A stretch of DNA of 20,791 bases. Origin: JBBQHM01 sp038323965. GTDB lineage: Bacteria > Verrucomicrobiota > Verrucomicrobiia > Chthoniobacterales > UBA10450. The notes beneath the pieces are model-generated. The model was not told where the DNA came from. It made no database searches and was given only the letters and a program-made list of their open reading frames with translations. Positions within the stretch are counted from its first letter, which is position 1. Each line of letters opens with the position of its first letter. A program made the translations under genes and the position numbers. The stretch spans positions 1-20,791 of the forward strand of contig JBBQHM010000032.1 in the NCBI GenBank assembly GCA_038323965.1. Direction: 5' to 3'. Shown in pieces: positions 1 to 6,989 of this stretch.

Positions 1-576
1 GTGGGCGCGCTGGTCCTTGCTCTGCGCATTGCCATCCCTAACAGCGTTGCCAACTGGCTGGAATTCGCCGTCGCGCTCATGATTATTGGACTGGGCGCGA
101 CGGCGCTTTTCCGTGCCTTACGCGGACGTCCCGATGTTCACATTCATACCCATCAGCACGACGATGAAATGCATTCGCACATCCATTTTCACGACGAAAT
201 CGCGGCCCATCCGCTTGCCCCAGACCGTCTGATACCAGCCCACTCCCACGTTCCAACTAGAATAGGGATCAAGCCGCTTCTGGTCGGCGCCATGCACGGA
301 CTGGCAGGTTCGGCGGCGCTGACGCTACTCGTCCTCACCCAAATCAACTCTCCACTCCTGGGAATGGTTTACCTTTTGGTTTTCGGTCTCGGTTCAGTGG
401 TGGGTATGCTGCTAATGTCTGGTCTGATCGGTCTTCCTTTTGCATTAAGCGCGCGGAAGTTAACTGGCTTTCATCACATTCTTCAGACGGCGGCCGGCGT
501 GTTGAGTATCGGTTTTGGCCTCTGGTACGCGTATCACACCGGGGTTGCCAGCGGACTCTTGCATTTATCTGCGTGA
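1..576 (+). CDS. NicO/UreH-like metal transporter, 5'-truncated
   Basis: The reading frame is open from the first base, so the true start lies outside the window. The visible 191 residues hold membrane segments at about 17-40, 91-112, 118-145 and 158-180. Between the first two is a soluble loop with 11 histidines between residues 47 and 83 (HxHxHxH runs). The segment around MHGLAGSAALTLLVL, followed by FGLGSVVGMLLMSGLIGLPFAL, is typical of the nickel/cobalt (NicO, UreH, HupE-like) transporter group, whose members move divalent metal across the inner membrane. The histidine loop is expected to bind metal. Substrate cannot be told from sequence. The stop codon is 49 bases before the preferred P450 start, so the two may be co-transcribed, although no functional link is known. 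Family call is good; the precise subfamily is uncertain. Confidence 0.75.
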   Translation: MGALVLALRIAIPNSVANWLEFAVALMIIGLGATALFRALRGRPDVHIHTHQHDDEMHSHIHFHDEIAAHPLAPDRLIPAHSHVPTRIGIKPLLVGAMHGLAGSAALTLLVLTQINSPLLGMVYLLVFGLGSVVGMLLMSGLIGLPFALSARKLTGFHHILQTAAGVLSIGFGLWYAYHTGVASGLLHLSA

Positions 577-625
577 GCCACCCGCGATTGTTCGCGGCGC
601 TGAGAACAAGGCGGTAAGTTCGGGG

Positions 626-1981
626 ATGAGAGCGACGCGCGGTCCTTACCCCCCAGGACCCGGAGACGGAATTTTTCACAAAGCCGGAACTGCATTCCGT
701 CGCCAGCCGCTTGAGTTTTTGGTGCATCTCGCTCGCACCTGCGGCGATATTGCTCACTTCCGCATCGGGCGGCAGCATGTTTTCCTCCTAAATCACCCCG
801 ATCAAATCAAAGAGGTTCTGGTCACAGCGCAGGCTAACTTCCTCAAAGCTCGAGCCCCTTCTACCAGGCGTCTGCTCGGCGAAGGCTTGTTGACGAGCGA
901 AGGGGATTTCCACCGCCGCCAGCGACGGCTTATCATGCCCGCCTTCCATCGCCAGCATATCGCCGGCTACGCGGCAGTCATGGTTAGCTATGCTTCGGAG
1001 CTGGGTCAGCAGTGGCGTGCAGGAGCGACAGTTGACCTTCGTAAGGAAATGATGCGACTGACTCTCCGCATCGTCAGTAAAAACCTCTTCGATGTCGATG
1101 TCGCTGCGGAAGCCGAAGAGATCGGAGACGCCCTCTCCCAAGCCAGAGAATTATTTCATCGACCAGTCATTAGGCATTCCGCTCTCCTGGAAAAACTGCC
1201 TTTTCTCCCAGTCGCGCGCAGATTTGAAAACGCGCGCGCGCGTTTGGATGTGATTGTCTATCGGATCATTACCGAGCGTCGACGCAACGGCACAGACGGT
1301 GGCGATTTGATTTCTTTGCTCCTTTCGGCGCAGGACGAAAATGGCGATCGGATGTCCGACGAGCAGGTGCGCGATGAAGCTATCACCATCCTTTTAGCGG
1401 GCCATGATACTACCACTAACGCGCTTACGTGGACATGGTATTTGCTTTCGCAACACCCGGAGGTTGAAGCGAAACTGCACGCGGAAATCGATACCCAACT
1501 CCGCGGCCGATTGCCTTCGTTCGATGATTTATCACGCCTCGTCTACGCCGAGATGGTCGTGTCCGAGGGCTTGCGTCTTTTTCCGCCAGCGTGGAGGATA
1601 GGTCGGCGTGTCGTTGCCGATTGTGAAGTAGGCGGTTATTTTTTCCCAGCTGGATCGCTGGTGTTGCTCAGCCAGTATGTGACGCAGCGCGATTCACGCT
1701 ACTTCCCCGAGCCCACTCGTTTCGATCCCGAGCGATGGACGACCCCGGCGAGAGAGGCGCGTCCGCAATTTTCTTATTTCCCATTTGGTGGGGGCACTCG
1801 TCGCTGCATCGGCGAACAATTCGCCCGCACGGCGATCATTCTTATTATCGCAACCCTGGCTGCGACCTGGCGAACGGAGCTCGTCCCGGGCTATAAGGTA
1901 GAAATCGAACCTCTCCTGACCCTCCAGCCAAAGCACGGCATGCCAATGACCTTGCAACGCAGAAAAACTGGACACTCCTAA
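626..1981 (+). CDS. Cytochrome P450
   Basis: A 451-residue haem-thiolate monooxygenase. Visible hallmarks are the I-helix oxygen-activating motif AGHDTT (258-263), the K-helix ExxR (E314-GL-R317) and the haem loop FGGGTRRCIG with the axial cysteine at C394. The length is normal for a soluble bacterial P450, and the N-terminus has no membrane anchor. The frame stays open upstream to a TTG at 515, but that part lies inside the preceding gene, so the ATG at 626 is chosen; GGGG directly precedes it and the ribosome site is weak. P450s hydroxylate or epoxidise hydrophobic substrates using electrons from a ferredoxin or a diflavin reductase; neither partner is in the window. It ends five bases from the convergent methyltransferase gene. 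Substrate unknown. The general layout resembles the broad group that includes CYP102-like fatty-acid hydroxylase domains and CYP4-like enzymes, but I cannot assign a CYP family. Confidence 0.95.
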   Translation: MRATRGPYPPGPGDGIFHKAGTAFRRQPLEFLVHLARTCGDIAHFRIGRQHVFLLNHPDQIKEVLVTAQANFLKARAPSTRRLLGEGLLTSEGDFHRRQRRLIMPAFHRQHIAGYAAVMVSYASELGQQWRAGATVDLRKEMMRLTLRIVSKNLFDVDVAAEAEEIGDALSQARELFHRPVIRHSALLEKLPFLPVARRFENARARLDVIVYRIITERRRNGTDGGDLISLLLSAQDENGDRMSDEQVRDEAITILLAGHDTTTNALTWTWYLLSQHPEVEAKLHAEIDTQLRGRLPSFDDLSRLVYAEMVVSEGLRLFPPAWRIGRRVVADCEVGGYFFPAGSLVLLSQYVTQRDSRYFPEPTRFDPERWTTPAREARPQFSYFPFGGGTRRCIGEQFARTAIILIIATLAATWRTELVPGYKVEIEPLLTLQPKHGMPMTLQRRKTGHS

Positions 1982-1986
1982 AAACC

Positions 1987-2814
1987 TCACTCGATTGACT
2001 TAAGCAAACCCAGGCGAGCGCCCGCGCGAAGAAATGCCATTGCGCCTGACAATTCCAGTTTCTTCAAACGTCGCCGAAATGTTTTTCCAAAAACAAAGAG
2101 CCATTCGTAACTGGCGCCGGGTTGGTAAAGCCCACTCGCACTCAGATACCTTGCAACCTCTTCCATGGTTTGGCGTCCGAAAAAACTGACGTGATGACCA
2201 GATTGAGGCGCAAGATAGTTCCAACTTGCGTCGGATTTTCCGGGTTCATAATAGCCGGTCGTGACATAAAGGCAGGCTCCCTCTTTGGCCAAAACAGCGC
2301 GAATGCGTGCCAGTTCTGGCCTGGGCTGGATGAAATGCTCGAAAACTTCACTTGCGATAACCAAATGGTAAGGTCCTCTTTGCGCGACGGCTTCCCAATC
2401 GGCGAAAGCTCGGTTCCGGCCATAGGCGGGAGTGCAGAAGGGATCGTATCCGATTGTGTTCCAACCGAAGCGATGCGCCAGGTAACTAACGAGAAATCCC
2501 GTGCCGCAGCCGAAGTCCAGTACGTTAAAACTCGGAGATGCGCGAGGCAGGACGTTCAGTTTGACCAGCTGCTCCACTCGAGTGGCAAGGCAGGATAGGC
2601 GCCATGCCGCACCGGAATCCAGATCAATTTCCGGCGCTGGCCTGGTAATACTTTCCAGTGCAAGAGGTGTGAGTTCGTCGAGATGCTGCGATTGCAGCAT
2701 TCGACAGGTCGAACACTCGAAGTATGCGCCCTCGAGGCCGCCTGCCAGTGGCAACGAGAATTTGTAAAAAAGCTTACCGTTGCATAGCTTGCAGCGTTTT
2801 TCCGCTTTTATCAT
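1987..2814 (-). CDS. SAM-dependent methyltransferase with N-terminal zinc ribbon
   Basis: A 275-residue class I methyltransferase. Residues 8-37 carry two CxxC pairs (C8/C11 and C34/C37), a likely zinc ribbon. The SAM-binding motif I is VLDFGCGTG at 98-106, the acidic motif II is GYD at about 122-124, and EVFEH at 156-160 is the usual motif after strand 4. This zinc-ribbon plus Methyltransf_23 layout is common in polysaccharide and deoxysugar clusters, where such enzymes methylate sugars or lipid-linked glycans. The ATG at 2814 is chosen because GAAGAAGG lies about six bases upstream; the frame also extends to a GTG at 2865 that lacks such a site. It diverges from the acetyltransferase gene at 2888, with about 70 bases between them that must hold both promoters if they are separate. 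The acceptor is not deducible. Confidence 0.85.
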   Translation of the reverse strand: MIKAEKRCKLCNGKLFYKFSLPLAGGLEGAYFECSTCRMLQSQHLDELTPLALESITRPAPEIDLDSGAAWRLSCLATRVEQLVKLNVLPRASPSFNVLDFGCGTGFLVSYLAHRFGWNTIGYDPFCTPAYGRNRAFADWEAVAQRGPYHLVIASEVFEHFIQPRPELARIRAVLAKEGACLYVTTGYYEPGKSDASWNYLAPQSGHHVSFFGRQTMEEVARYLSASGLYQPGASYEWLFVFGKTFRRRLKKLELSGAMAFLRAGARLGLLKSIE

Positions 2815-2887
2815 CCAATGCCTTCTTCGGGAGATGAAAAGTTGCGTTGAGGATATTTGTGACACGAGAAGTAGGAGCAGATAGACT

Positions 2888-3370
2888 ATGCCAAAAGATT
2901 TGATTATTCGTGAACTGGAAAATTCTGACGCGCAGGCTCTGTCGATCTTGCTCTCTTCTCAACCTATTGGCTATCTCGAGTTCTTCACTCCCTTCTCCTT
3001 CGAGCAAGCGACTATTTCCAGTTTGCTGTCCGCACGGAGAAAAGATGCCTGGCTTGGCATCAGTTGGGATGGTGCTCTCATTGGCTTTTTTATGCTGCGG
3101 GGATGGGATGAAGGCTTCGAGGTTCCTGCTTACGGCGGAATGATTGATCGGAAATTCGGTGGCTGGGGATTCGGCCGATTATCTTTGAAAATCGCAAAGA
3201 GTATTGCTCTCTTTCGTTGTTCCCCCCGCATCATGCTAAAGGTAAATCGGCGGAACGTTGGCGCCAGAAAACTTTTTGCAGAAGCGGGTTTCAAGTTCAC
3301 ACGCTCTGATCTCGAACACGGTGACCTGATTTACCATTATGAGCTTCCGCGAAGGCCAGCCCGGGTTTAG
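2888..3370 (+). CDS. GNAT-family N-acetyltransferase (copy 1)
   Basis: A 160-residue single-domain GNAT. The acetyl-CoA pyrophosphate loop region is RKFGGWGFGR at 88-97, followed by helix alpha3. The strand-5 and alpha4 region LKVNRRNVGARKLFAEAGFKF at about 117-137 has the usual N-x-x-A-x-x-L-(F/Y)-x-x-x-G-F pattern. A GGAG lies about ten bases before the ATG. The gene overlaps the following glycosyltransferase by 32 bases, so the two are very probably co-translated. It is clearly paralogous to the GNAT at 5217-5717: an ungapped alignment over residues 21-140 gives 50 identities in 120 by hand count, including a shared RGWDEG. By context the substrate is likely an amino sugar nucleotide, but this family is too varied to be sure. 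Confidence 0.85.
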   Translation: MPKDLIIRELENSDAQALSILLSSQPIGYLEFFTPFSFEQATISSLLSARRKDAWLGISWDGALIGFFMLRGWDEGFEVPAYGGMIDRKFGGWGFGRLSLKIAKSIALFRCSPRIMLKVNRRNVGARKLFAEAGFKFTRSDLEHGDLIYHYELPRRPARV

Positions 3371-4556
3371 AATCGGGTTTTGGCTGGGCGACGTCTCGCT
3401 CGAGTACGGCGGCATCGGTCCTTATGCCCTTAGGATTCTCGACGCTCTCCTCGCGGAACATGAACCAGGGTGGCATCTCGTCCTCCTGTGTGAATCGCTC
3501 CTCGCTGAGCAGTTGGCTCGGGTAACTGCCGGCTACCGCAGCTTTACTGAAATCCAGATCATTCCTTCCGCGATCCCCGCGTCAAGTAGTCATATCGCCG
3601 ATTGGATCGACGGTCTCCAACTCGATCTTCTGCATTTTCCAACTCAGACGTTCCTGCACCGCAATCTGCAGGTGCCGTACCGGGTGACGATGCATGACGT
3701 CGAAGAACCTTCCGCACCACGCTTTCGCGTTCCCTATGTAGTTACCATGCACGACGTGCAGGAGCTTCACTTTCCCGAGAACTTCGCACCGGTCACGCGT
3801 GCCATCCGGGCCATTCATTACTGGAAAGCGCTCGAAGGCGCCCGGGGAGTGATTGTTTCTTTCGATCACGTGAAGAGGGACTTGATTACCTACTTCGGTA
3901 TCCTGCCTACAAAAATTCATCTCTGCCCGATTCCGTTCAACTTTATTCGTCTAACTGAAGCTTCGCCTTCGGCTTCACAGGATTATGCCTCAAAGTATGC
4001 AGCTTGGAGGCCATTCCTGCTTTATCCTTCGTATACCTGGCCGCACAAAAATCATCTCCAGCTTATCCGCGCGTTGGCCAGAACCAAACGCGCCGGGATA
4101 GAGCATCTTCAACTGATTTGCACTGGTGGCACGAACCATCCTCATTACGCGAGGATCGTGGCCGAGATCGAAGCGCACTCGCTTTCTAGCTCGGTGTTTT
4201 TCGCGGGAATCATACCTGAAGATGAGCTACGCTGGCTTTATCAACACGCCGCCCTGGTCACCATTCCCACGCGTTATGAAGCTGGCAGCTTTCCTCTTTA
4301 TGAAGCGATGATCCTGCGCGCGCCAGTCATCTGTTCAAATGTAACATCGCTCCCAGAAACGATGAATGACGCCCGTTTTGTCTTCGATCCTTTGGACACA
4401 GAAGGCCTCGCGGACCTGATTAGTCGTATTCTGGTCGACGAAAACCTTTGCCGGGCTAATCGGGAAAACAGCAGCCAACAAGTCCAGCGCCTTCGGCAGG
4501 TTTCCGCGGGGCCCTGCTTCTATCTCGCCTACCGTCGGGCCCTGCAAGGTGTTTGA
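3339..4556 (+). CDS. GT4 (group 1) glycosyltransferase
   Basis: A 405-residue retaining GT-B enzyme. The N-terminal acceptor domain begins with RIGFWLGD and a glycine-rich GGIG. The linker strand carries HFP and MHD (family form TxHDLxxLxFPE). The C-terminal nucleotide-sugar domain has WPHKN at 234-238, CTGG at 261-264, and the EX7E catalytic motif E314-AGSFPLY-E322. Oddity: residues 112-123 and 131-142 are near copies (10 of 12 residues equal), so the conserved VPYxVTMHD strand occurs twice in tandem, 19 residues apart. The ATG at 3339 overlaps the upstream GNAT by 32 bases, which points to translational coupling. The stop is four bases from the convergent GT2 gene. Similar enzymes add mannose or related sugars to O-antigen or exopolysaccharide; the sugar is unknown here. 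The duplication may or may not harm folding. Confidence 0.9.
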   Translation: MSFREGQPGFRIGFWLGDVSLEYGGIGPYALRILDALLAEHEPGWHLVLLCESLLAEQLARVTAGYRSFTEIQIIPSAIPASSSHIADWIDGLQLDLLHFPTQTFLHRNLQVPYRVTMHDVEEPSAPRFRVPYVVTMHDVQELHFPENFAPVTRAIRAIHYWKALEGARGVIVSFDHVKRDLITYFGILPTKIHLCPIPFNFIRLTEASPSASQDYASKYAAWRPFLLYPSYTWPHKNHLQLIRALARTKRAGIEHLQLICTGGTNHPHYARIVAEIEAHSLSSSVFFAGIIPEDELRWLYQHAALVTIPTRYEAGSFPLYEAMILRAPVICSNVTSLPETMNDARFVFDPLDTEGLADLISRILVDENLCRANRENSSQQVQRLRQVSAGPCFYLAYRRALQGV

Positions 4557-4560
4557 ACAG

Positions 4561-5220
4561 CTATTCCAAATAATTCTTGATTAATCGCGCACGTTCTTCA
4601 AAGAAGCTTTTGTCCTTTTGATGCATACTTAGGCCTCCGCCTTCGTAATTCGCGACGATAACATCAAGGTAGTTTTTCCTGATCCTATCCGTGCCAAAAC
4701 ACTTCATATTGAGAACGTAGTCGGCATAGACATTGAATCGTTCTTCGAATTTCCCAACTAATTCAAAGATGTTGCGCTCATAAAAAACTGCTTGATGACA
4801 GATGTTGTCATCCTTCAACTTTGCCTTGGTAAACTCACCATTGTATATCTTATCTTCGTCATCCCAGTAGACGTTACCGTAAACGAAGGCGAGTTCCTCG
4901 GAGGGCATCATCCCGGCAATATTCTTTAGAATGAAAGGACGCAGACGGTCTCCCGCTCCCAGGAAGTAGAGATACTTCCCGGAAGCCAGATCGATTCCTT
5001 TGTTCATCGCGTCATAAACACAACGGTCTTTTGCTGAAATCACCGTGATGCCGCTGCGGTATTTCTCGATTATCTCAAGGGTGTCGTCCTTCGAGTTCCC
5101 ATCAACAATAATGAACTCAAACAATTCTTTCCCTTGCCACCAGACGGATTGGATGGTGCGCTCGATTTTCTCCCCGCAATTCAATGTCGGCGTAATAATC
5201 GAAAAAAGTTTGCTCTTCAC
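4561..5220 (-). CDS. GT2 glycosyltransferase, WcaA/WcaE-like
   Basis: A 219-residue inverting GT-A enzyme. It begins FSIITPTLN, then IIVDGNSKDDT with D40 as the nucleotide-binding aspartate. VYDAMNKGIDLASGKYLYFLGAGD (about 68-91) is the pattern of colanic-acid-type GT2 enzymes, with GAGD in the metal-binding DxD position. The start is placed at the GTG at 5220 because the stop of the upstream GNAT overlaps it as GTGA, a classic coupled junction; the open frame further upstream is only a shadow of the GNAT gene. It has no membrane helix and so should act at the cytoplasmic face. The gene looks AT-rich beside its neighbours: 4561-4620 has 21 G or C in 60 bases. That suggests recent acquisition. 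The transferred sugar is unknown, plausibly the product of the two upstream genes. Confidence 0.85.
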   Translation of the reverse strand: MKSKLFSIITPTLNCGEKIERTIQSVWWQGKELFEFIIVDGNSKDDTLEIIEKYRSGITVISAKDRCVYDAMNKGIDLASGKYLYFLGAGDRLRPFILKNIAGMMPSEELAFVYGNVYWDDEDKIYNGEFTKAKLKDDNICHQAVFYERNIFELVGKFEERFNVYADYVLNMKCFGTDRIRKNYLDVIVANYEGGGLSMHQKDKSFFEERARLIKNYLE

Positions 5221-5717
5221 GGAGTGCTTTGGTTTTGATTGGCGCCGCGTTCCGGGCCGATTTCGAGGCGATAGATAAAGTTCCCACCCGACCGCTCGGG
5301 CCCAATCAGCGTAAAGCCGATTTTTCTCATCACTCCTTTCGCCGACATATTTTCCGGATGCACCTTGGTAATCATTCCCGGTGCGCCCCGCAGACGACAA
5401 ATGAGTTTGGCTGAATCGAGGGCGATCATGTCTAAGCCGGTTCCGCGGAACTTGCCCTCGATCACGACACCGAAAGCCGGTTCCGCGTAGCCTTCGTCCC
5501 AACCGCGCAGGGTGAAGAAGCCGACGAGGTGGTGACGCCAGTAGACCCCCGAGTAAACATCGCGCTCTTGTTTGCTGAGTAATTCCGAGATCGCATCGCG
5601 CTCAAAAGGAAAGGGCCGAAAGAACCGGACATACTCCGCCGGCTGAGCGTGGAGCAGGGCGAGCACGTCCGAAGCGTCTTCCGGTGCGAGGGGTCGAAGG
5701 TGAAAATCTTCCCGCAT
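5217..5717 (-). CDS. GNAT-family N-acetyltransferase (copy 2), likely acting on an amino sugar
   Basis: A 166-residue GNAT with the acetyl-CoA loop KFRGTGLD at 89-96 and the alpha4 region NMSAKGVMRKIGF at about 123-135. The ATG at 5717 is chosen: it follows the aminotransferase stop by 14 bases and is preceded by CGGAAG. A TTG start at 5762 would overlap the previous gene and has no support. Its stop overlaps the GTG start of the GT2 gene. Lying directly after a sugar aminotransferase, the natural role is N-acetylation or other N-acylation of the new amino group on the sugar nucleotide, as WecD-type enzymes do. That is inference from order. It is a paralogue of the GNAT at 2888-3370, in the opposite orientation. 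Confidence 0.85.
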   Translation of the reverse strand: MREDFHLRPLAPEDASDVLALLHAQPAEYVRFFRPFPFERDAISELLSKQERDVYSGVYWRHHLVGFFTLRGWDEGYAEPAFGVVIEGKFRGTGLDMIALDSAKLICRLRGAPGMITKVHPENMSAKGVMRKIGFTLIGPERSGGNFIYRLEIGPERGANQNQSTP

Positions 5718-5731
5718 CGGCTTCCGGGTTA

Positions 5732-6853
5732 TTACGACAGGACTTTCTGCCGTTCGAAACAAACTTCGAGGGTGTGCGCGACACGGGCGATGTCTTCCTC
5801 GGAAAGCAGCGCTGACGAGGGAAGACTGAGGCCACGCCTAGCCAGGCGCGTCGTAATTGGAAAGGTGGTATCTCCATCAGCCTGAAAATACGGCGGCATT
5901 TGATGCATCGGATAAAAGAAAGGCCTGGTTTCTATTCCATCCAAATCCAAGTCCGCAATCACGCGGTCCCGATCAATTTCTTCCGAGAGACAAATGGAAT
6001 AGAGCCAATAGACATTCGTCGCCCAGGCCGCTTCGGTTGGGAGCTCTACCGGCAGATGTTTCAATTTCTCCGCGTACCCTTGGGCGACCTCGCGCCGCCG
6101 TTCGATGAACCAATTTATCCGTTCCATTTGCGCCAGACCAATCGCTGCCTGCACGTTTGTCATCCGGTAATTATATCCGATCACAGGAAACCAATAACGG
6201 CGTTCCGGTATCATTCCCTGACCCTTGAGCAGGCGTATTCTTTTGGCCAGCGAACTATTGTTCGTCGTGACTATACCACCCTCGCCCGTCGTAATGATCT
6301 TGTTCCCATAAAAGCTGAAACTGGCGACATCGCCCAAGCTCCCGACCCGCCGCCCGCGATACTCCGCCCCGTGCGCCTCCGCCGCATCTTCGACCACATA
6401 AAGTCGATGCGCTTCCGCCAATTGCTGCACCGGTCCCATATCCACAGGGTGCCCATACAAATGAACCGGTATAATCGCCTTTGTGGCTGGTGAGATTTTG
6501 CGGCGTGCATCTGTAACGTCCAACGTTCGGGTGATAGGGTCAACGTCCGCGAAGACTGGGCGTGCCCCGCAATAAGTCACGGCGTTGGCCGCAGCGATAT
6601 AGGTCAGATCTGGAACGATCACCTCGTCGCCGGGTCCAATGCCGAGTGCCAGCAGTGAAACGTGCAGCGCGACCGTTCCACTCGAGACCGCGATAGCGTG
6701 CGCTGTTCCGCAGAAATCGGCAAAAACTTCTTCGAAAGAATTTACATAGCGGCCGCTGCCCGAAATCCAGCCGCTGTCGAGACAATCGGATATGTATCTT
6801 TTCTCATTGCCCTGTAGCACGGGCTCAGCAACTCCAATCCGTTTGCGTTTCAT
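5732..6853 (-). CDS. DegT/DnrJ/EryC1 sugar nucleotide aminotransferase
   Basis: A 373-residue PLP-dependent aminotransferase of full family length. It has the N-terminal SGWISGSGRYVNSFEE substrate region, SSGT at 58-61 (PLP phosphate), VVEDAAEAHG at 153-162 with D156 for the pyridine nitrogen, and FYGNKIITTGEGG at 181-193 with the Schiff-base lysine K185. These enzymes convert a 3- or 4-keto sugar nucleotide to the amino sugar with glutamate as donor. The FYGNK and TTGEGG wording is like GDP-perosamine synthase and related 4-aminotransferases, so a 4-amino-4,6-dideoxyhexose product is a reasonable guess. No dehydratase making the keto sugar is present in the window. It is the first gene of the DegT-GNAT-GT2 set. 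About 136 bases separate it from the end of the GT4 gene upstream, so it may have its own promoter. Confidence 0.92.
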   Translation of the reverse strand: MKRKRIGVAEPVLQGNEKRYISDCLDSGWISGSGRYVNSFEEVFADFCGTAHAIAVSSGTVALHVSLLALGIGPGDEVIVPDLTYIAAANAVTYCGARPVFADVDPITRTLDVTDARRKISPATKAIIPVHLYGHPVDMGPVQQLAEAHRLYVVEDAAEAHGAEYRGRRVGSLGDVASFSFYGNKIITTGEGGIVTTNNSSLAKRIRLLKGQGMIPERRYWFPVIGYNYRMTNVQAAIGLAQMERINWFIERRREVAQGYAEKLKHLPVELPTEAAWATNVYWLYSICLSEEIDRDRVIADLDLDGIETRPFFYPMHQMPPYFQADGDTTFPITTRLARRGLSLPSSALLSEEDIARVAHTLEVCFERQKVLS

Positions 6854-6989
6854 TATCCGGCAAGGCGTCTCAATCCGATCTTTGACTTGGAAGGAAGGAC
6901 GGGCACACTATTGACGATATTGAGCCGAATGTCTTGAGCCACTAAACGAGCGAAACCTCGATAGTTTATTGGGAACTCCCCGTCCGCTT

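Noticed and set aside
515..625. Upstream TTG start for the P450
   Set aside because: The extra 37 residues overlap the transporter gene and do not resemble a P450 N-terminus.
3955..3981. GAAGCTTCGCCTTCGGCTTC palindrome-like stretch in the first GT4
   Set aside because: The arms match over only 6-7 bases and encode a low-complexity ASPSAS linker; it is not like the element in the helicase gene.
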